Shown here: positions 38,831 through 51,647 of the stretch, one piece after another
Layout: the number at the start of each line of letters is the position of its first letter
Numbering within the stretch: the first letter of the stretch is position 1
Assembly: GCA_946800325.1 (NCBI GenBank)
Contig: OX326959.1
Location: 54,019,276 to 54,083,275 of the forward strand
Origin: Luzula sylvatica
Taxonomy: Eukaryota; Streptophyta; Magnoliopsida; Poales; Juncaceae
Direction: 5' to 3'
Length of the DNA stretch: 64,000 bases
Position numbers and translations under genes: made by a program
The notes under the pieces: generated by a model
What the model was told of the DNA's origin: nothing
What the model saw: only the letters and a program-made list of their open reading frames with translations
The model's database searches: none

Positions 38831-40469
38831 ATGGAAGTCGAAATACAAAGATCTCGAATCATACCACCACAACACGCCCCCAAAACATTTCCCGAAGAAA
38901 TGCCGCTAACTATTTTCGATCGATTTGCATCTAACATTCATATTGCGGTAATTTGGGCTTTCCAGGCACCTACACCGACCAACGAAACCTTAATCGATTG
39001 TCTTTACGAAACTCTTCGATATTTCCCGACCCTGACTGCCCAGCTTAACCAGAGTCAGGTTGGCAAGCGCCCATGTTTGATTATAGACGACATTGGTGGG
39101 GGCGCTCTATTGGTCGAAGCTGCGGTTAATTCCAAATTGTCTGATCACCTGCCACTCGAGCCCACACCCGATTTCCTAAAGATGCACCCTTTGGCTGATG
39201 ATCCAGTTCACGTGTTCCAGGTCCAGATCAATCGATTCAAAGATGACGGATTGATTATATCGACAACCGCACACCATCGCGTGGCTGATGGCCAAAGTAT
39301 GGGCTTCTTTTTCACTACATGGGCGAGGATGATCCGTGGTGAACCGATTGACCCATTACCAGTTAACAGCCTATCCTGGCTCAAGCCACGATGCCCTCCA
39401 GTGTGCGAATTCAATCATTGGGGCCCAGAGTTTGCGCCAATCCCACCATACCAAAATGGGTTCTCCGTGGACAGAGTTGATATCGATCCTAGCGAGATAA
39501 CCAATGTTATATTGCGATACCCAAATGAATTTATCAAAAACCTAAAGGATGAGGTGAAACACGAGTACACCACCTTCGAGACCATGTTGGGCTATGTATG
39601 GAGGAAGATAACTATAGCTCGAGGTTTAAAAGACGAAGAGGACACATCAATTAGGGTATCTGTTAATGGTAGGACGAGGACAAAGCCGCCCGTAGCTCGT
39701 GAATTTTTCGGGAATTTGGTAGTGAACGCAAATGCTAAATCAAATGCAAAGGAGTTGATTTCAGGTGGAATTGCCAATGCAGCTAGATTAATACACGAAG
39801 TGATAATCAAGGCAGATAATAATTACATACAATCCTTCATAGACTTCGGGGAGTTGTACGGCTATGAAGAGCTTGTGCCCGTATATGATCTTTATGGTAT
39901 AGTCACTAAAACATCTCCTTTTGATAAAGGAGAATGTTGCTCTTCCCCCACTGCACATCCCCCACAACTCTTGATGTGCTGGCTATGAATTAACACCCTA
40001 TAAATTAACACATAAACATGAGTTAACATCAAAATTTGCGTGTTATTTATATTATGTTATGATTTAACATCAAATTAAGATGTTAAGTCATGTACTTGTG
40101 TGTTAATTTTTAGTGGTGACACGTCATCAAGAGTGGTGGGGGATGATAGTGGGGGATGTACATCATCACTCATAAAACACAAGTCGATTGGTCGAAACAA
40201 GGATTATTTTTTATGTTAAGCCTGCTTTTTTGGCAGGTAATGTACTGTCGCCGCAACTAGTGGTTGATAGCTGGCTAGGGCTCAAATTTGAGGAGGTGAA
40301 TTTTGGAGGCGGGGCTAGGCCGTGTGCTTTCCTGCCAACATGGGTCCCATACGAAGGCCTTGTCATGTTTGTGCCGTCTTTTGGCGAGGCCGGAGGTCTC
40401 GGCGTGTTTGTCACAATGCTTGTGGAGCATGCCAAGGTGCTCAAGGAAATTTCTCACTCTGTGAATTGA
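38831..40469 (+). CDS. BAHD acyltransferase A1, agmatine/amine hydroxycinnamoyltransferase-like
   Basis: Two exons: 38831-39896 and 40237-40469, joined D-L-Y-G-N-V-L-S (phase 1); 432 residues. BAHD enzymes move an acyl group from acyl-CoA to an alcohol or amine. The catalytic HxxxD is His149-Asp153 in AHHRVADGQSM. The usual structural DFGWG motif reads NFGGG (residues 377-381), with Asn in place of Asp. The HHRVADGQSM block, the VDSWLG.KF.EV.FG segment and PTWVPYEGL resemble the agmatine coumaroyltransferase branch, so the likely products are hydroxycinnamoyl amides or esters; the acceptor is not determinable. Cytosolic: no targeting signal. Its intron carries a MITE. Its encoded protein is the same as that of B1 (53467-54857). 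The unspliced frame ending 39988 runs into the MITE. Confidence 0.9.
39897..40236 (+). other. Intron of BAHD A1, enlarged by a MITE
   Basis: GTATAG...TTGGCAG, 340 bp; the equivalent intron in B1 is 92 bp. The 5' donor and 3' acceptor are the same in both. Confidence 0.85.
39928..40172. mobile_element. MITE inside the BAHD A1 intron
   Basis: About 245 bp, absent from B1, where the target reads GATAAAACAC. Imperfect inverted ends of about 45 bp: 'ttcccccactgcacatccccc' (left) against the inverse of the right end, 'atcccccactatcatccccc'. The flanks share TAA (up to ATAAA), which suggests a Tourist/Harbinger-type TAA duplication. The interior is rich in TTAAC motifs. Confidence 0.8.
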
Positions 40470-43148
40470 ACTCGACCTTCTTTTATTTGATAATAATATC
40501 TACATATACATACTATGTTTAGTATTGTATGTACCCTTTTAAAAACAAATTTGCCCATGTTGGCAAATACTTTTGTTGGTACCAATGATTTTGACTCATC
40601 TATCATATTAGGTTGAGTGAAGATCCGTCACTAATATGTATCTCCAAATTGACTTGTTCGATTTGGTTCTAGTTCGGTTTAAATACTTTTTAGTAGTTTC
40701 AGTTTAAGTCAAATTTAATTCGGCTAATTCAGTTTTACTTTGACCAGCCAGTTCAATTTGGGCCAAACATATCAAATGGTTAGGGGATTTCATAAAATAT
40801 CATAACAATACAATGACGAATTTGAAATGAATATGTAAGAATAGGAACTTGATATAAATAAATAACTCATCAAATAACAACATGAAAAACTCTCGAAGAT
40901 AAAAAAAAAAAATACAAGAACCCTATTTTTCTTTTGCGGCGACTTTTAAGTTCCTAGTCAAAACAACTTGTTCTTATATATGTTTTTCATGTTTGCTTTA
41001 CACATTATTTGATTTTTATTTCAAATTATGATAAATAAAACTTTATATAGTGTTTTAAAAGCCGGACTGGACCGAAAAAATCAAAATCGGAACTAAATCT
41101 GATTTGGTTCATTTGTAAGACCGGAAATGCTTTTAATCTGGATAAAATCGCTTGAACGGGATGGTTTGTTAAAAAAAAAAAAATCCGGATTACTACTAAC
41201 TAAAGTGTTACTTTTTTTTTATTTGCTTCAAGGCCTGTAGGTTATGTACAATATCACCATTACAATTCGAGTTTGTATTAAAAACAGTGATTTAAGTTGA
41301 CGGTTCCGTTGATATAATCAAGGAACTAAAATACGTCGAATGAAGACGTTTTCTTTGTATCCATGATATTACAATAGTTAATTGAAAATCCAAGTCTGTT
41401 ATTTGAATTCTCGGATTTGACAAGGCACTCGAATCCTTTTCTGGATTTTTGATTATTCTGGCGAAAAAAACCCAACAAAAAGAAGTGGGAAAGTAAAATC
41501 CCGACTATTCAAAACCTCTTCAATACTTCGTTCAAAAGACTCCTTTCAACCTTCATCGCAGCTCTTCATCGAATCAGAGATTCATCGTGACTATTCGTCG
41601 CATCCCTTCGCATATCTTCGTTGAATTAGAGATTCTTCGCGGCTGTGGCATCGCAACTTTCGCAACTTTTCAATAGATGCAACTTTTCGGCTGCGGCTGT
41701 GGCTGTGGTTGTCGATTTGATAAGGTTTCACAACTCTTCATTGTGGTATCACTATTCTTCGTTGTGGCTTCGTTGTGGTTTCACAACTCTTCGCAACTCT
41801 TCACTGTTCTTCACTATTCTTCGATGTGGCTTCGCTGTGATTTTTAGTCGATTTTCACTATATTGCAGTCGTATCTGTGTATTTCGTTGTGGTTTCACTA
41901 TACTTTAGTCGTATCTGTTTCAGTCGGTAGAGTTTCAGTCGATTTTAAGTCAAATTTCAATCGAATTGCAGTTGATTTTCCAGTCGAATTGATGCGATGA
42001 TGAAGGAGCGATTTGAGCCAGCGATTCAGGAGATTGAAGAGACGAAAGAGGAGCGATTTAATACCAGCAATTCAGCGATTTTCAATCAAAGATGAACAAT
42101 TTGAGACAAGAAGTTCTGCGGTTTGTAATGAAGGGATTGAAGATGTTTTGAAAAGGAAATCGATTGAAGAGGGATGAAAGATGGAAGAAAAGAACGCAAT
42201 AAATTGCACAGTCAACGTCTACGGTCACTGTCGACTGTCCAGGCGAACGTCATGGAGAGTGAAGAAGAAGGGAAGGAGGAGAATCGTCATTATCTTGCTG
42301 TGGTTGTCGCCATTAGCGAAAAACTCTCATATTTCTGTTAATTAGGATTAGAATTGGAGTTGGGTGAGAAGAGAAAGATGAACAAAGAATTTCACTATGG
42401 AGAGAGGTTTTGTGAGAGAACAAGTAAAGTATAATTTTTTTTTAACTAAAGTGTTACTTATTCATGCTAATTATGATATAAATGATGTTTTGGTGAAATA
42501 TAGGGGCAAGGCAAAATTTCCCATTCTCTTATTATGTGCAAGGAGCAAGCCACGTCATCTATTTTGGAATGGAAAAATATAACCGTCTCCTCTAAATTTT
42601 CATATACTAAATAATTTATTGACGATTAATTGTACATCAAACAAATACATATAATAAATTAAAAAAAATTATAGAAGGGGCAAGGTAAAATTTCCCATGC
42701 CCTTTTTATGTGCAAGGTGTATTGACGATTAAATAAGATGTATTTAAACATTTGTTATATACTCATTTGATATAAAAATTCAATTTGCATTGCCATTAAT
42801 GAATAAAAAACAAAGGCGACTTTTCCGTTTATTCATTTGATACAAACTTCGTATCATCTTTGTTTTTTTTTTAATTTTACCTACTCTTGGATAAATGGAT
42901 ATGTATTTATACGAGTTACGATTAAGAGGTGCAGGTTGACTTGCTCCCGCATTTTGATGCATGTTGAAATAACAGAAGTCTCATACAACTCGTCTGCATG
43001 GATACAAAATCTTACACATGTGAGACATTTCATTAATACTGTTTTTTTTTATGAAATTAATACTTTTTCGAATTAATGATTAATACTGTTTTCATTTTCC
43101 TTTTTATTCAATCCATCAAGGAAAATGTTGTATATCCCCTTATTTCCC
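40470..43148. other. Spacer after BAHD A1
   Basis: No gene. 41560-42420 is a degenerate repetitive stretch with 'cacaactcttcgctgtggt' and 'cagtcgattttcag' motifs; its open frames are repeat products. It is duplicated at 55950-56830 with indels. 40590-41450 is AT-rich. Confidence 0.5.
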
Positions 43149-43433
43149 GGGTAATTATACCATACCCCCTCATTTCCCCCACACCCTATCTATATCACCA
43201 ATTAACCATTAATTGATGATTAATTAATATGGTAATTAACAAAAGTACATTCGATTAACCATTAATTAATCCAGATTAATCATTAATTAACTGTTGCACA
43301 TTATTTAATATTAAGAGTACATCCGATTAAACATTAATTCGGTTAATTGACCCACTAATTAATGGTTAATTAGTGGATCGAGGGGTGGATGGGGGAAATG
43401 GGGGGGGGGGGGGGGGGTACAGTATATGCCCTC
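43149..43433. mobile_element. MITE of the GGGAAATTATAC family, unit 1
   Basis: Left end GGGTAATTATACCATACC, right end GTATATGCCCTC. Flanks TTATTTCCC (43140-43148) and TTATTTTCC (43434-43442) are a near-duplicate 9-mer. AATTAAC-rich interior and an 18-base G run at 43400-43417. Confidence 0.7.
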
Positions 43434-44465
43434 TTATTTTCCCTACCCTTTTTGTCAGAAGTTTTTGCCAGAAATACATCTTAGACTAAAGCAAATTTTG
43501 AACTGTTTCAAACACATCAGCTAAACACTGCAAAACGAGAAATGAAATTTACCCTCCCTTTGATAATTAAATTTTTTGAACATCTAAACCATTGTTATGA
43601 AAATTCATGTTGAGTGCTTTATGGAAAACATCTTAGACTAAAGCAAATTCAACCTTATTTTGATCAAAAATTTCATCAAAAAAATAACTGTAAAACCATT
43701 TCATCCAAAAAAATTCTGAAAAAAAAAGAAATGTCAGTTTGCTCATATTAAATGAGAAACCATAAAATTGTTTTCAACTAAAAAAATACAATGTAATTCA
43801 AAACTTCTTAAAAACAAACCTGCTTCAACAATTCTTAGATAAAAATAAATTTAACATGAAATACATTACAAAATCAAAACAATGACAATTTTTTTTTAAT
43901 TATTAGTAAAAATATCAATTGACTAGGAAAATTTAAGTTTTTTTCTAAAAAAAAATACCAGTTAACAGAAAATTAAATTTAAAACCATTTCATCCCAAAA
44001 CAATTATTTAAAAAAACAAATACCAATTAACAGGAAATACATTATAATATCGAAACAATGACAAAATATCTTCCATTCTCAGTACAAATTTAAACTTTTT
44101 TTTAAGAAAAAAAACAAATACCAGTTAACAGGAAATTCACTGTAAAAACATATCATCCAAACAAATTCTGAAAAAATCAAATATCAGTTAACAGGAAATG
44201 CATTACAAAAGCAAAATTGAGACAAAAAACATTTTCAATTGTTAGTACAAATATCATTGAACTAGGAAAATTTAAGTTTTCTTTTTAAAAAAAATAAATA
44301 CCAGTTAATACATTACCAATATTCCGCCTTTTGTTTTCCCACAGTGGGGTCGAAGAGCGTAGTAGCTCGTCCGCTCTAGTAGTTGACAGAGTACCAGATA
44401 AAAATGGAAAATACCAGGGTTACAATTCAAATACCAGCAAACAATCAAAAGCAAAACCGAATTAC
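43434..44465. repeat. AT-rich spacer with a 'accagttaacagga' tandem repeat
   Basis: Several imperfect copies of a roughly 60-120 bp unit, 'aaataccagttaacaggaaa' followed by 'ttcatccaaaa' and 'gtacaaattt', at about 43960, 44025, 44117, 44176 and 44297. Duplicated at 58780-59210. No gene. Confidence 0.6.
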
Positions 44466-44475
44466 AAGTGTAATT

Positions 44476-45395
44476 AGGGGTGCACATAGACCGGGTTGGG
44501 CGGGTTGTTAACTAAATTGTAATCCAAGCCAACTAGAACGGGTTTTCATTTTTCCAATCCAACCCAACCCATGATAATTATAAAAAATTTCAAACCCATC
44601 TTAACCGGGTTGGGCGGGTTAGCAGAGTTTTTTTTTCGTAAATACATATAGTATATATATGTTCATGTTTTCACAAAAAATACGCAACACAAATTATATT
44701 TTTTAATTAGATCATTGAAAAATATTTTACAAATACGCAAATCAAAATTAAACATATATAATCAACATCTCATTATATTTATGTCATATTTCCCGACAAT
44801 AAATATAAAACACATATTATATAGAAAATTTTCAAAATTCGAACTAATTATATATTTCATGACAAAATTAATATAATGATATCACAAAAGAAATAAAAAA
44901 ACCTTAACAAAATAACAACAAAAGACGAAGCTTACTTTTAAAACAAAATAAAAATATCAAAAAAGAAATACTCATTTTTGACATAAAACAAAACATGTCA
45001 TATATGATTTCAGTTAAAAAAAATTGTATTTTAATTTGAGAAATTTTAATTAATTGATAAACATAATATTCATATAAGGTAAAAAAAGATAGGTACTACA
45101 TAATATTGAAAATTATTTATAATAAATAAATTATAGTAATATAATTTACGAAAAAATAGCATGCCATACAATTTATATTAAAAACTTAAACAATTATTTG
45201 AAAATTTGGAGTTGTACGTGTCGGGTTGGGTTAATCCGGGTTTTTAGTTTCTAATCCTTAACCCAACACATACATCTGGATTTGTCAAAGTTCCAATTGG
45301 GACCCGATCCAACAACTTCGAAACTCGTAAAAAACGGGTCGATCCAGGTCGGGTTGGGCGAGTTGGGCTGGTTGGAAAATTTCGTGTACACCCCT
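44476..45395. mobile_element. 0.9-kb DNA element with AGGGGTGCACA ends, unit 1
   Basis: 920 bp. Ends AGGGGTGCACA and TGTACACCCCT are inverse with one mismatch. The target duplication is AAGTGTAATT (44466-44475 and 45396-45405), perhaps 8-10 bp. Inner ends carry 'gggttgggcggg' motifs. No transposase. The same insertion at 59377-60291 shows it predates the duplication. Confidence 0.82.
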
Positions 45396-46026
45396 AAGTG
45401 TAATTAGTATGCATATAACATATAATTTCTTTTCGAAAACCCCCAATAAATGGAAAAATAATGTTGCTAGTTAATTGTCTTTTTATGGAGGGGCACGGAT
45501 GAATTTGAAATTGAAAAACAGAATTTTTTTTTCTCCACCATGTGTTAATTGTTAAGCTTCAACTATAAATGCTAGCTAACGAGCCTCTGCAACAAAGAGC
45601 ATTTAACAGCATCCACTCATTGCAAATTTCGACAAAAAAACGTGCCGCTAAATCTTGAAGGCCCGTTAAATCTTAAGCTCACAAAAAAATAGGACCATTA
45701 AGAATTAACACTTGCCGGTCATCAATGGCTGGGGGACTGGGGAGGATAGGAGGGCTGCAGGGGACATACGTCACGTGGCGAAAGTAAAGATGAGCACGGA
45801 AATGGATCTAGGAGTGACTAGAACCCAAGGGGCCAAATCGAAATTTCTTCCTCAAACCTACTCTCTCTTTTGGATCCAACTGTGATGAGTAAAATTCATT
45901 TCACCACGTGGCGACCATTTGTTCATCCTCATCTTCTGATCTTCTCGCCAACTCTTCCCTATAATTACATCGTCAACATTTTCAAAACCATGCAAACAAT
46001 TATTTCATACAGTTTGTAATCTTTAA
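45396..46026. promoter_or_regulatory. Upstream region of BAHD A2 with two G-boxes
   Basis: CACGTG occurs at 45772-45777 (CACGTGGCG) and 45905-45910 (CCACGTGGCG), that is about 250 and 117 bp before the start. Both are conserved at 60658-60663 and 60783-60788. CACGTGGC is also an abscisic-acid response core. Confidence 0.6.
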
Positions 46027-47390
46027 ATGGAAGTCCATATACAAAACTCTAGAATCATACCACCACAACTCGGCGATGCATTCCCGAAAGAAATATCACT
46101 TACAGTTTTTGATCGTTTCGCACCGAACATTCACATCGCAGTCGTTTGGGCATTTGCTGCCCCTACACCAACTAATGAAACCCTAATTAATTGTCTTTAC
46201 GAAACCCTTCGATATTTCCCTCCACTGACAAGCCAGCTTGACCAAAGTCAGGTCGGGAGATCCCCGTGCCTAATCCTAGGTGGCTTAAGTGGCGGTGCAC
46301 TATTGGTCGAAGCCACAGTAAATTCTAAACTATCAGATCATTTGCCACTTGACCCGACTCCTGATTTCCTGAAGCTGCACCCCTCGACTGACGACCCGAT
46401 ACAAGTGTTCCAAGTCCAAATAAACCGGTTCAAGGATGATGGGTTGGTTATTTCTACAACGGCTCACCATCGGGTGGCTGATGGCCAGTCTATGAGCTTA
46501 TTTTTCACCTTGTGGGCAAGGATGGTCCGTGGTGAACCGATAGACCGGTTGCCAGTGTACGATTTATCTTGGCTCAAGCCACGTTGTCCTCCGAGGTGCG
46601 AGTTCAATCATTGGGCTCAAGAGTTTATGCCAATCAAAACGTACGAAAATGGTCTCCCCGCGGACTATGCTACTGTTGATCCTAGTGAAATAACTAATGT
46701 CTTACTTCGATATCCCGATGAGTTCATTATAAAATTGAAGGCTGAGGTTAAAAAAAAGTATACCACCTTCGAGACCTTGTTGGGCCATATATGGAGGAAG
46801 ATAACTATAGCTCGAGGGTTAAAAGACGAAGAGAACACACTAGTTAGGTTAACAGTTAATGCAAGGAGGAGGCTCAAACCGCCTGTGCCCAACGAGTTCT
46901 TTGGTAACTTGGTACTCAATGCATACCCTAAATCGAATGTAAAGAATTTGATTGTCGGGGGAATCGCAGGAGCAGCTAAATTAATACATGAAGCGGTAAC
47001 CAAGATTGATCATAGTTACGCACAATCCTTCATAGACTTCGGCGAGTTGTATAAGAATGAGGAGCTCAATCCAATATATGACAATGATGGTATAATCAAC
47101 AATATCAGACAAAAAAATTTCACATGTTATAATGTTATATACATTTAATTTCTATAGGTAATGTGGTGTCACCGGAACTGGAGGTTGATAGCTGGCTCGG
47201 GTTCCGATTTGAAGAGGTGGACTTTGGCAGCGGAGCAGGACCGAGTGCGTTCTTACCTACGTGGGTCCCATATGAAGGCTTGGTCCTGCTTGTACCGGGA
47301 TTGAGTGAGGGCGGCGGTATTGGTGTGTTCGCGACAATGCTTATAGAGCATGCCAATTTGCTGAAAGAGATCTCTCACTCGATCGATTAA
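46027..47390 (+). CDS. BAHD acyltransferase A2, agmatine/amine hydroxycinnamoyltransferase-like
   Basis: Two exons: 46027-47089 and 47158-47390, 431 residues, intron phase 1 at the same place as in A1. HxxxD is His148-Asp152 in AHHRVADGQSM. The DFGWG motif is DFGSG (residues 376-380), keeping the Asp that A1 lacks. It shares most of its length with A1 but differs at many positions, so A1 and A2 are an older duplication than the two units. The acyl acceptor is unknown. Likely cytosolic. Differs from B2 at six residues by eye. The frame running to 47148 is intron read-through. Confidence 0.9.
47090..47157 (+). other. Intron of BAHD A2
   Basis: GTATAA...TTTCTATAG, 68 bp, phase 1. Confidence 0.85.
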
Positions 47391-48077
47391 ACTTGAATAA
47401 GATGTCTGTGTGTGTGTTGGATCAATTTTCAGTTTCTATGTTTGAACTCTTTGTTTTGCTTGCTAAAATAAAATATCTGGAAGAAACTATATAATACCAG
47501 AAGATTGTTGCGCTTGGTTCGCCTTTTTGTTTTGTGAATTTAAATAGCATTAGCACTAAATAGTATTAAGTCTAGCAGAGGACTTTTTCTTTTTTTTTTG
47601 AAAGAAAAACTTTTTCTATTTATAAGAAAAACTCCACAATCAGTTTGCAATCACGAAAATTTTGAGTGCAAAATAGAACCCCGCAAGCAGAAAAGAATAA
47701 ATTGGGCTGGACTTTGGACAATCAGGATAAACATATTTTTGTTCATAGGCTTGTGTAGTGTGTAACACATCTAGATTTATAATTTCTACATGTCCACTAA
47801 TTGCCGCTAACTATAGTCCCGATATGGTGCTCCCAATCTCACGATACGTCAATTGAGGATGTTTAAATAGATTGATTAGAACATTTAATTGAATCAATCA
47901 ACTTTTTAGTTGAATCAATCAATTTTACTTTTAATTTAAGATCTAATCAATCCATTTAAACATTCTCGATTGACGCATCAAAGGTGTTTAAGTGAGATTG
48001 GAGGACATATTATATTTTCCCATATATTTAACGAGTTCATTATTTATTTAAGACGTGTTATCAGTACAGTTTTAATA
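47391..48077. other. 3' flank of BAHD A2
   Basis: Contains the 3' UTR. The part at about 47541-47997 is repeated at 62409-62860 (unit 2) and again at about 52168-52600. Confidence 0.7.
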
Positions 48078-48989
48078 TGGGCGATTCCACTGTAGGACCA
48101 TATTTGAAAATGGTACTTCTGGTATTGAAAATATGCATATGTAGTTTTTTTGTTGTAACCCTCCATTTTCACAATACAGATATCTCCAATTACTCCAATT
48201 AATGAGAATTAGCGTCAATCTTTGCTTCTCCAACTTTGCATTCTGAAGGAATTTTTTTATTATAGACGATCATGTAACAATAATTACAAAAATATAGACA
48301 CTTCTCAATCTAAATATGTATAAAAAATATGTATTATTTAAAAAAATATATTTTAATAAAAAAATGTCTCTTTTAATTTGAAATCAAACCCTCAAATTAC
48401 CAACATTTTGCAAAAAGAACCTAACATTTCTGAAAAAACCCAAGTTCACGTTTTTTTTGTTGCAAAAGCCTTCAATTGCCAAGAAATTCAAACTTAATTT
48501 GAACAGCTTAAATTATAAGAGAGACTAATCAAGAACTTCGTAGGCATTTCTTGTGAAAATAACTTAATATCAGTCGAAGAATAAGCCTCAATCCATTGCT
48601 AGTTCGCTTTCTCAGGCCTCATTTCATCGAATAATCGGTACACGAATTGAAATAGAGGAAAATAGTTCGAATAGTCGATCGTGAAGCTCTCTCTTCCATG
48701 TATGTGATCCCGTGAACCTATCTCCAAGCTCACCTTCTCTTCCCTGCCCCCGTGAAGCGCTTTCTCTCCCTTTCTCTATGCCTTCGTGAAGTAAACCCTT
48801 GGTGAAAAGTAAAGACCGAGAGAGATCAGTTCCATGTGAAAAAGAACGATCGAGAGGTTAATCGCCATTGATTTTCTCTTCAGAAAAGGAAAGGCGAAGG
48901 GAGACCTACGAAGAGAAGACCTACTGGAAGGGACTAGAGCAATAATACTATGCACCCCGCATGAAATACCCCGCATAGAACCCCCATGA
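48078..48989. other. Unassigned insert between unit 1 and the Copia element
   Basis: This DNA has no counterpart in unit 2. AT-rich left half, TC-rich right half (48690-48800). No coding frame or transposon ends recognised. Ends in 'accccgcatgaaataccccgc', a short repeat. Confidence 0.4.
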
Positions 48990-51540
48990 CTAAAATATGT
49001 ATAAAAGTTTTTCGAAGGCCGAACGAGAACTCAAGATGGGGAAATTAGACCTGGTGCATACCAACGTGTGTGTGTGGGGGGGGGGGGGGGGGGGGGGGGC
49101 AGCTTCGGTCCAGTTTATCGGGGGGTCACGATACTACGTCACATTTATCGACGATTCAACCCGGAAGGTATGGATCTATTTTATTAAACACAAATCTGAT
49201 GTGTTTAATGTGTTCAAAAGATGGAAGGCAGAAGTCGAGACCGGCTTGAAGATGAAATGCTTAAAGTCGGATAATGGAGTGGAGTACGACAATGCAGAGT
49301 TCAGAGGGTTTTGTGCGGAACAATGAATCAAGCAGATTCGGACGGTTCCAAATCGACCTCAGCAGAACGGGGTGGCATAACGGATGAATCGAACTCTGAA
49401 TGAACGAGCAAGGGCGATGCGATTGCACGCGGGATTGTCGAAGATGTTCTGGGCAGATGCGGTTAGCACGGCCGCATACCTTATCAACCGTACTCCGATG
49501 AAATCCCTCAACCTCGAGCTACCTGAAAAGAAATGGAGAGGAAAGAAGATTTCTCTTGGTCATTTGCGAATTTTTGGGAGCATCTCGTATGTCCATATCG
49601 ACGCAAAGAAGAAGGACAAACTAGACGCGAAGGCCCAAAGATGTGTGTTCATTGGTTATGGATCGAATTACTTCGGTTATCGATTTTGGATCGAGGAAGG
49701 TCGAAGAATAATTCGGTCAAGAGACGCAACATTTAATGAAGAGGAACTCTACAAGAACAGGTTCGGTTCCGGAGGCGAATCGGAACCGGAGGAGAGTGTC
49801 CATGAAATCACGAGAAATGACGAGTCGAGCGAGCCCGAGGAAGACGAATTTTCGGTCCAGGATGTGACTGAAAATGGGGATGAAGACATGCCTGAAATTG
49901 CGCAAGACGAAATCCCAGAAACTCCGATTTTGAGACGATCAATCCGGAGAATTAAGCCTACAAACCGTTATTCACCATCACTCCATCATTTGCTGTCAAC
50001 CGATGCGTGTGAACCAAAAGCCTACCGAAAGGCGGCACACGGAGGTGATTCGGTCAAGTGGGAGCGCGCAATGAAAGAGGAGATTGCGTCTCTCCGGAAG
50101 AACAACACTTGGGAAATGACCCGGTTGCCAGATGGCAAGAAGGCGCTGCAAAACAAATGGGTATACCGAGTGAAGGACGAGTCAGATGACAGCAAGAGAT
50201 AGAAGGCGAGGCTGGTAGTCAAGGGGTTTCTTCAGAAGAAAGGAATCGACTACACGGAGGTGTTCTCGCTAGTGGTGAATATGACGACTATTAACATGGT
50301 GTTAAGTATTGTAGCAGCGGAGGATTTGCACCTCGAGCAAATGGATGTCAAGACGGCGTTACTTCATGGAGATTTGGAGGAGGACATCTATAGGGTGCAA
50401 CCTGAAGGTTTCGAGATCCCGGGAAAGGAGGATCTTGTGTACAGGCTTAAGAAAAGGTTGTACGGTTTAAAGCAGGCTCCAAGGCAGTGGTACAAGAAGT
50501 TCGACAAGTTCATGTGTGATCGTGATTTCTGCAGGGGTGATACCGACCATTGTTGCTACTACAAGAGCAGTGGAGAAACATACATTATATTATTTTTGTA
50601 TGTTGATGATATGCTCATTGCAGGTGCGAACATGAGGGAGATCGACAAGCTCAAGAGGGAGTTGTCGAGAGGATTTGAAATGAAGGATTTAGGAGAGACG
50701 AGCCAAATCCTTGGAATGCAAATTACTCGAGATCGAAGCAAGGGTACTCTCACTGTGTCGCAAGAGAAGTACATTAAGAAGGTGCTGGAGCGATTCCGAG
50801 TAGATGACGCCATGCCGAGAAGTACCCCCACTCGGCGCACATTTCAAACTCTCCAAGGCGCAATCACCGAAAACCACGGAGGAGAAGAAGAGGATGGAGA
50901 ACGTGCTGTATTCATCGACAGTGGGTAGCCTAATGTACGTCATGGTGTGCACGAGACCCGATATTTGTCATGCAGTGGGAGTCGTGAGCCGGTTCATGGC
51001 GAATCCCGGCATCAAGCACTAGGAGGCGATTAAATGGCTACAGAGATACTTGAAGTGCACCGCAAGCATGGCACTGTGCTACAAGAAAGGTGGCATGAGT
51101 TTGCAAGGCTTTGTAGATGCTGACCTAGGAGGAGATGTGGATAGTCGGAAGAGCACTTCCGGTTATGTCTTCATGATGGGAGGCACGGCGGTGAGTTGGA
51201 TGTCGAGATTGCAGAAGTGTGTGTTGCTATCGACAACGGAGGCTGAGTATGTGGCAATCTCGGAGTCCGGAGAGGAGATGGTATGGCTCTTGACTTTTCT
51301 GAAGGAGATTGGGAAAGATCAAGGATGCAAAGCACTTTACACCGACAGTCAAAGTGTCTTATGTCTCGCGAAGAATCCGGTGTTCCACTCGAGGACCAAG
51401 CACATCCAACTGAAGTATCACTACATCCGGGAACTTGTGAATGACGGGGTCTAATCGCTGGAGAAGATCCAAGGTGTCAAGAACGCAGCAGATATGTTGA
51501 CCAAGGAAGTCCCCACCGACAAGCTGAGGCTGTGCGTCGC
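48990..51540 (+). pseudogene. Copia pol remnant: integrase, reverse transcriptase, RNase H
   Basis: The integrase begins near 48995 (FSKAERELKMGKLDLVHT), with IDDSTRKVWIYF, SDNG and NRTLNERARAM. The reverse transcriptase has the YVDDM motif near 50600. The RNase H has DSRKSTSGYVF and STTEAEYVAISE. In-frame stops follow EQ (49324), in 'GVA*RMNRT' (about 49380), after DSKR (50200), after IKH (51020) and after NDGV (51454); the frame shifts near 50830. A run of 24 G (49076-49099) lies within the integrase between HTNVC and the AASVQ segment, replacing what should be a short 'WGPAPVQ'-like sequence. Confidence 0.9.
49076..49099. repeat. Poly-G tract (24 G) in the integrase remnant
   Basis: Preceded by GTGTGTGT. 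Similar long G runs occur at 43400-43417 and 57987-58010. Confidence 0.9.
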
Positions 51541-51647
51541 CTCAGTGGGGCTGATCACGTAAACCGTGAGAGCTGTCGCCGGACTCAAGGAAGTCCCGCT
51601 CGGGACGGGAGAAAAGGAGATTGGTGCAAAGTCTCCAAGTGGGAGAT

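Larger units (their letters stand above)
38236..48077. repeat. Tandem segmental duplication, unit 1
   Basis: Starts inside exon 3 of the R3H gene and runs through two BAHD genes and their 3' flank. It aligns with 52870-62941 in the same order and orientation, broken only by small indels and the three unit-specific insertions listed separately. Homology stops near 48077 at 'acagttttaatat'. Confidence 0.92.

Noticed and set aside
41645..42582. Frames of 60-90 codons in the BAHD spacer
   Set aside because: Translations of a 'cttcgctgtggt' repeat block; frames are not kept between the two duplicated copies.
43100..43420. CRISPR-like spaced repeats of AATTAAC
   Set aside because: Irregular spacing and inverted arms fit a MITE; this is plant nuclear DNA.
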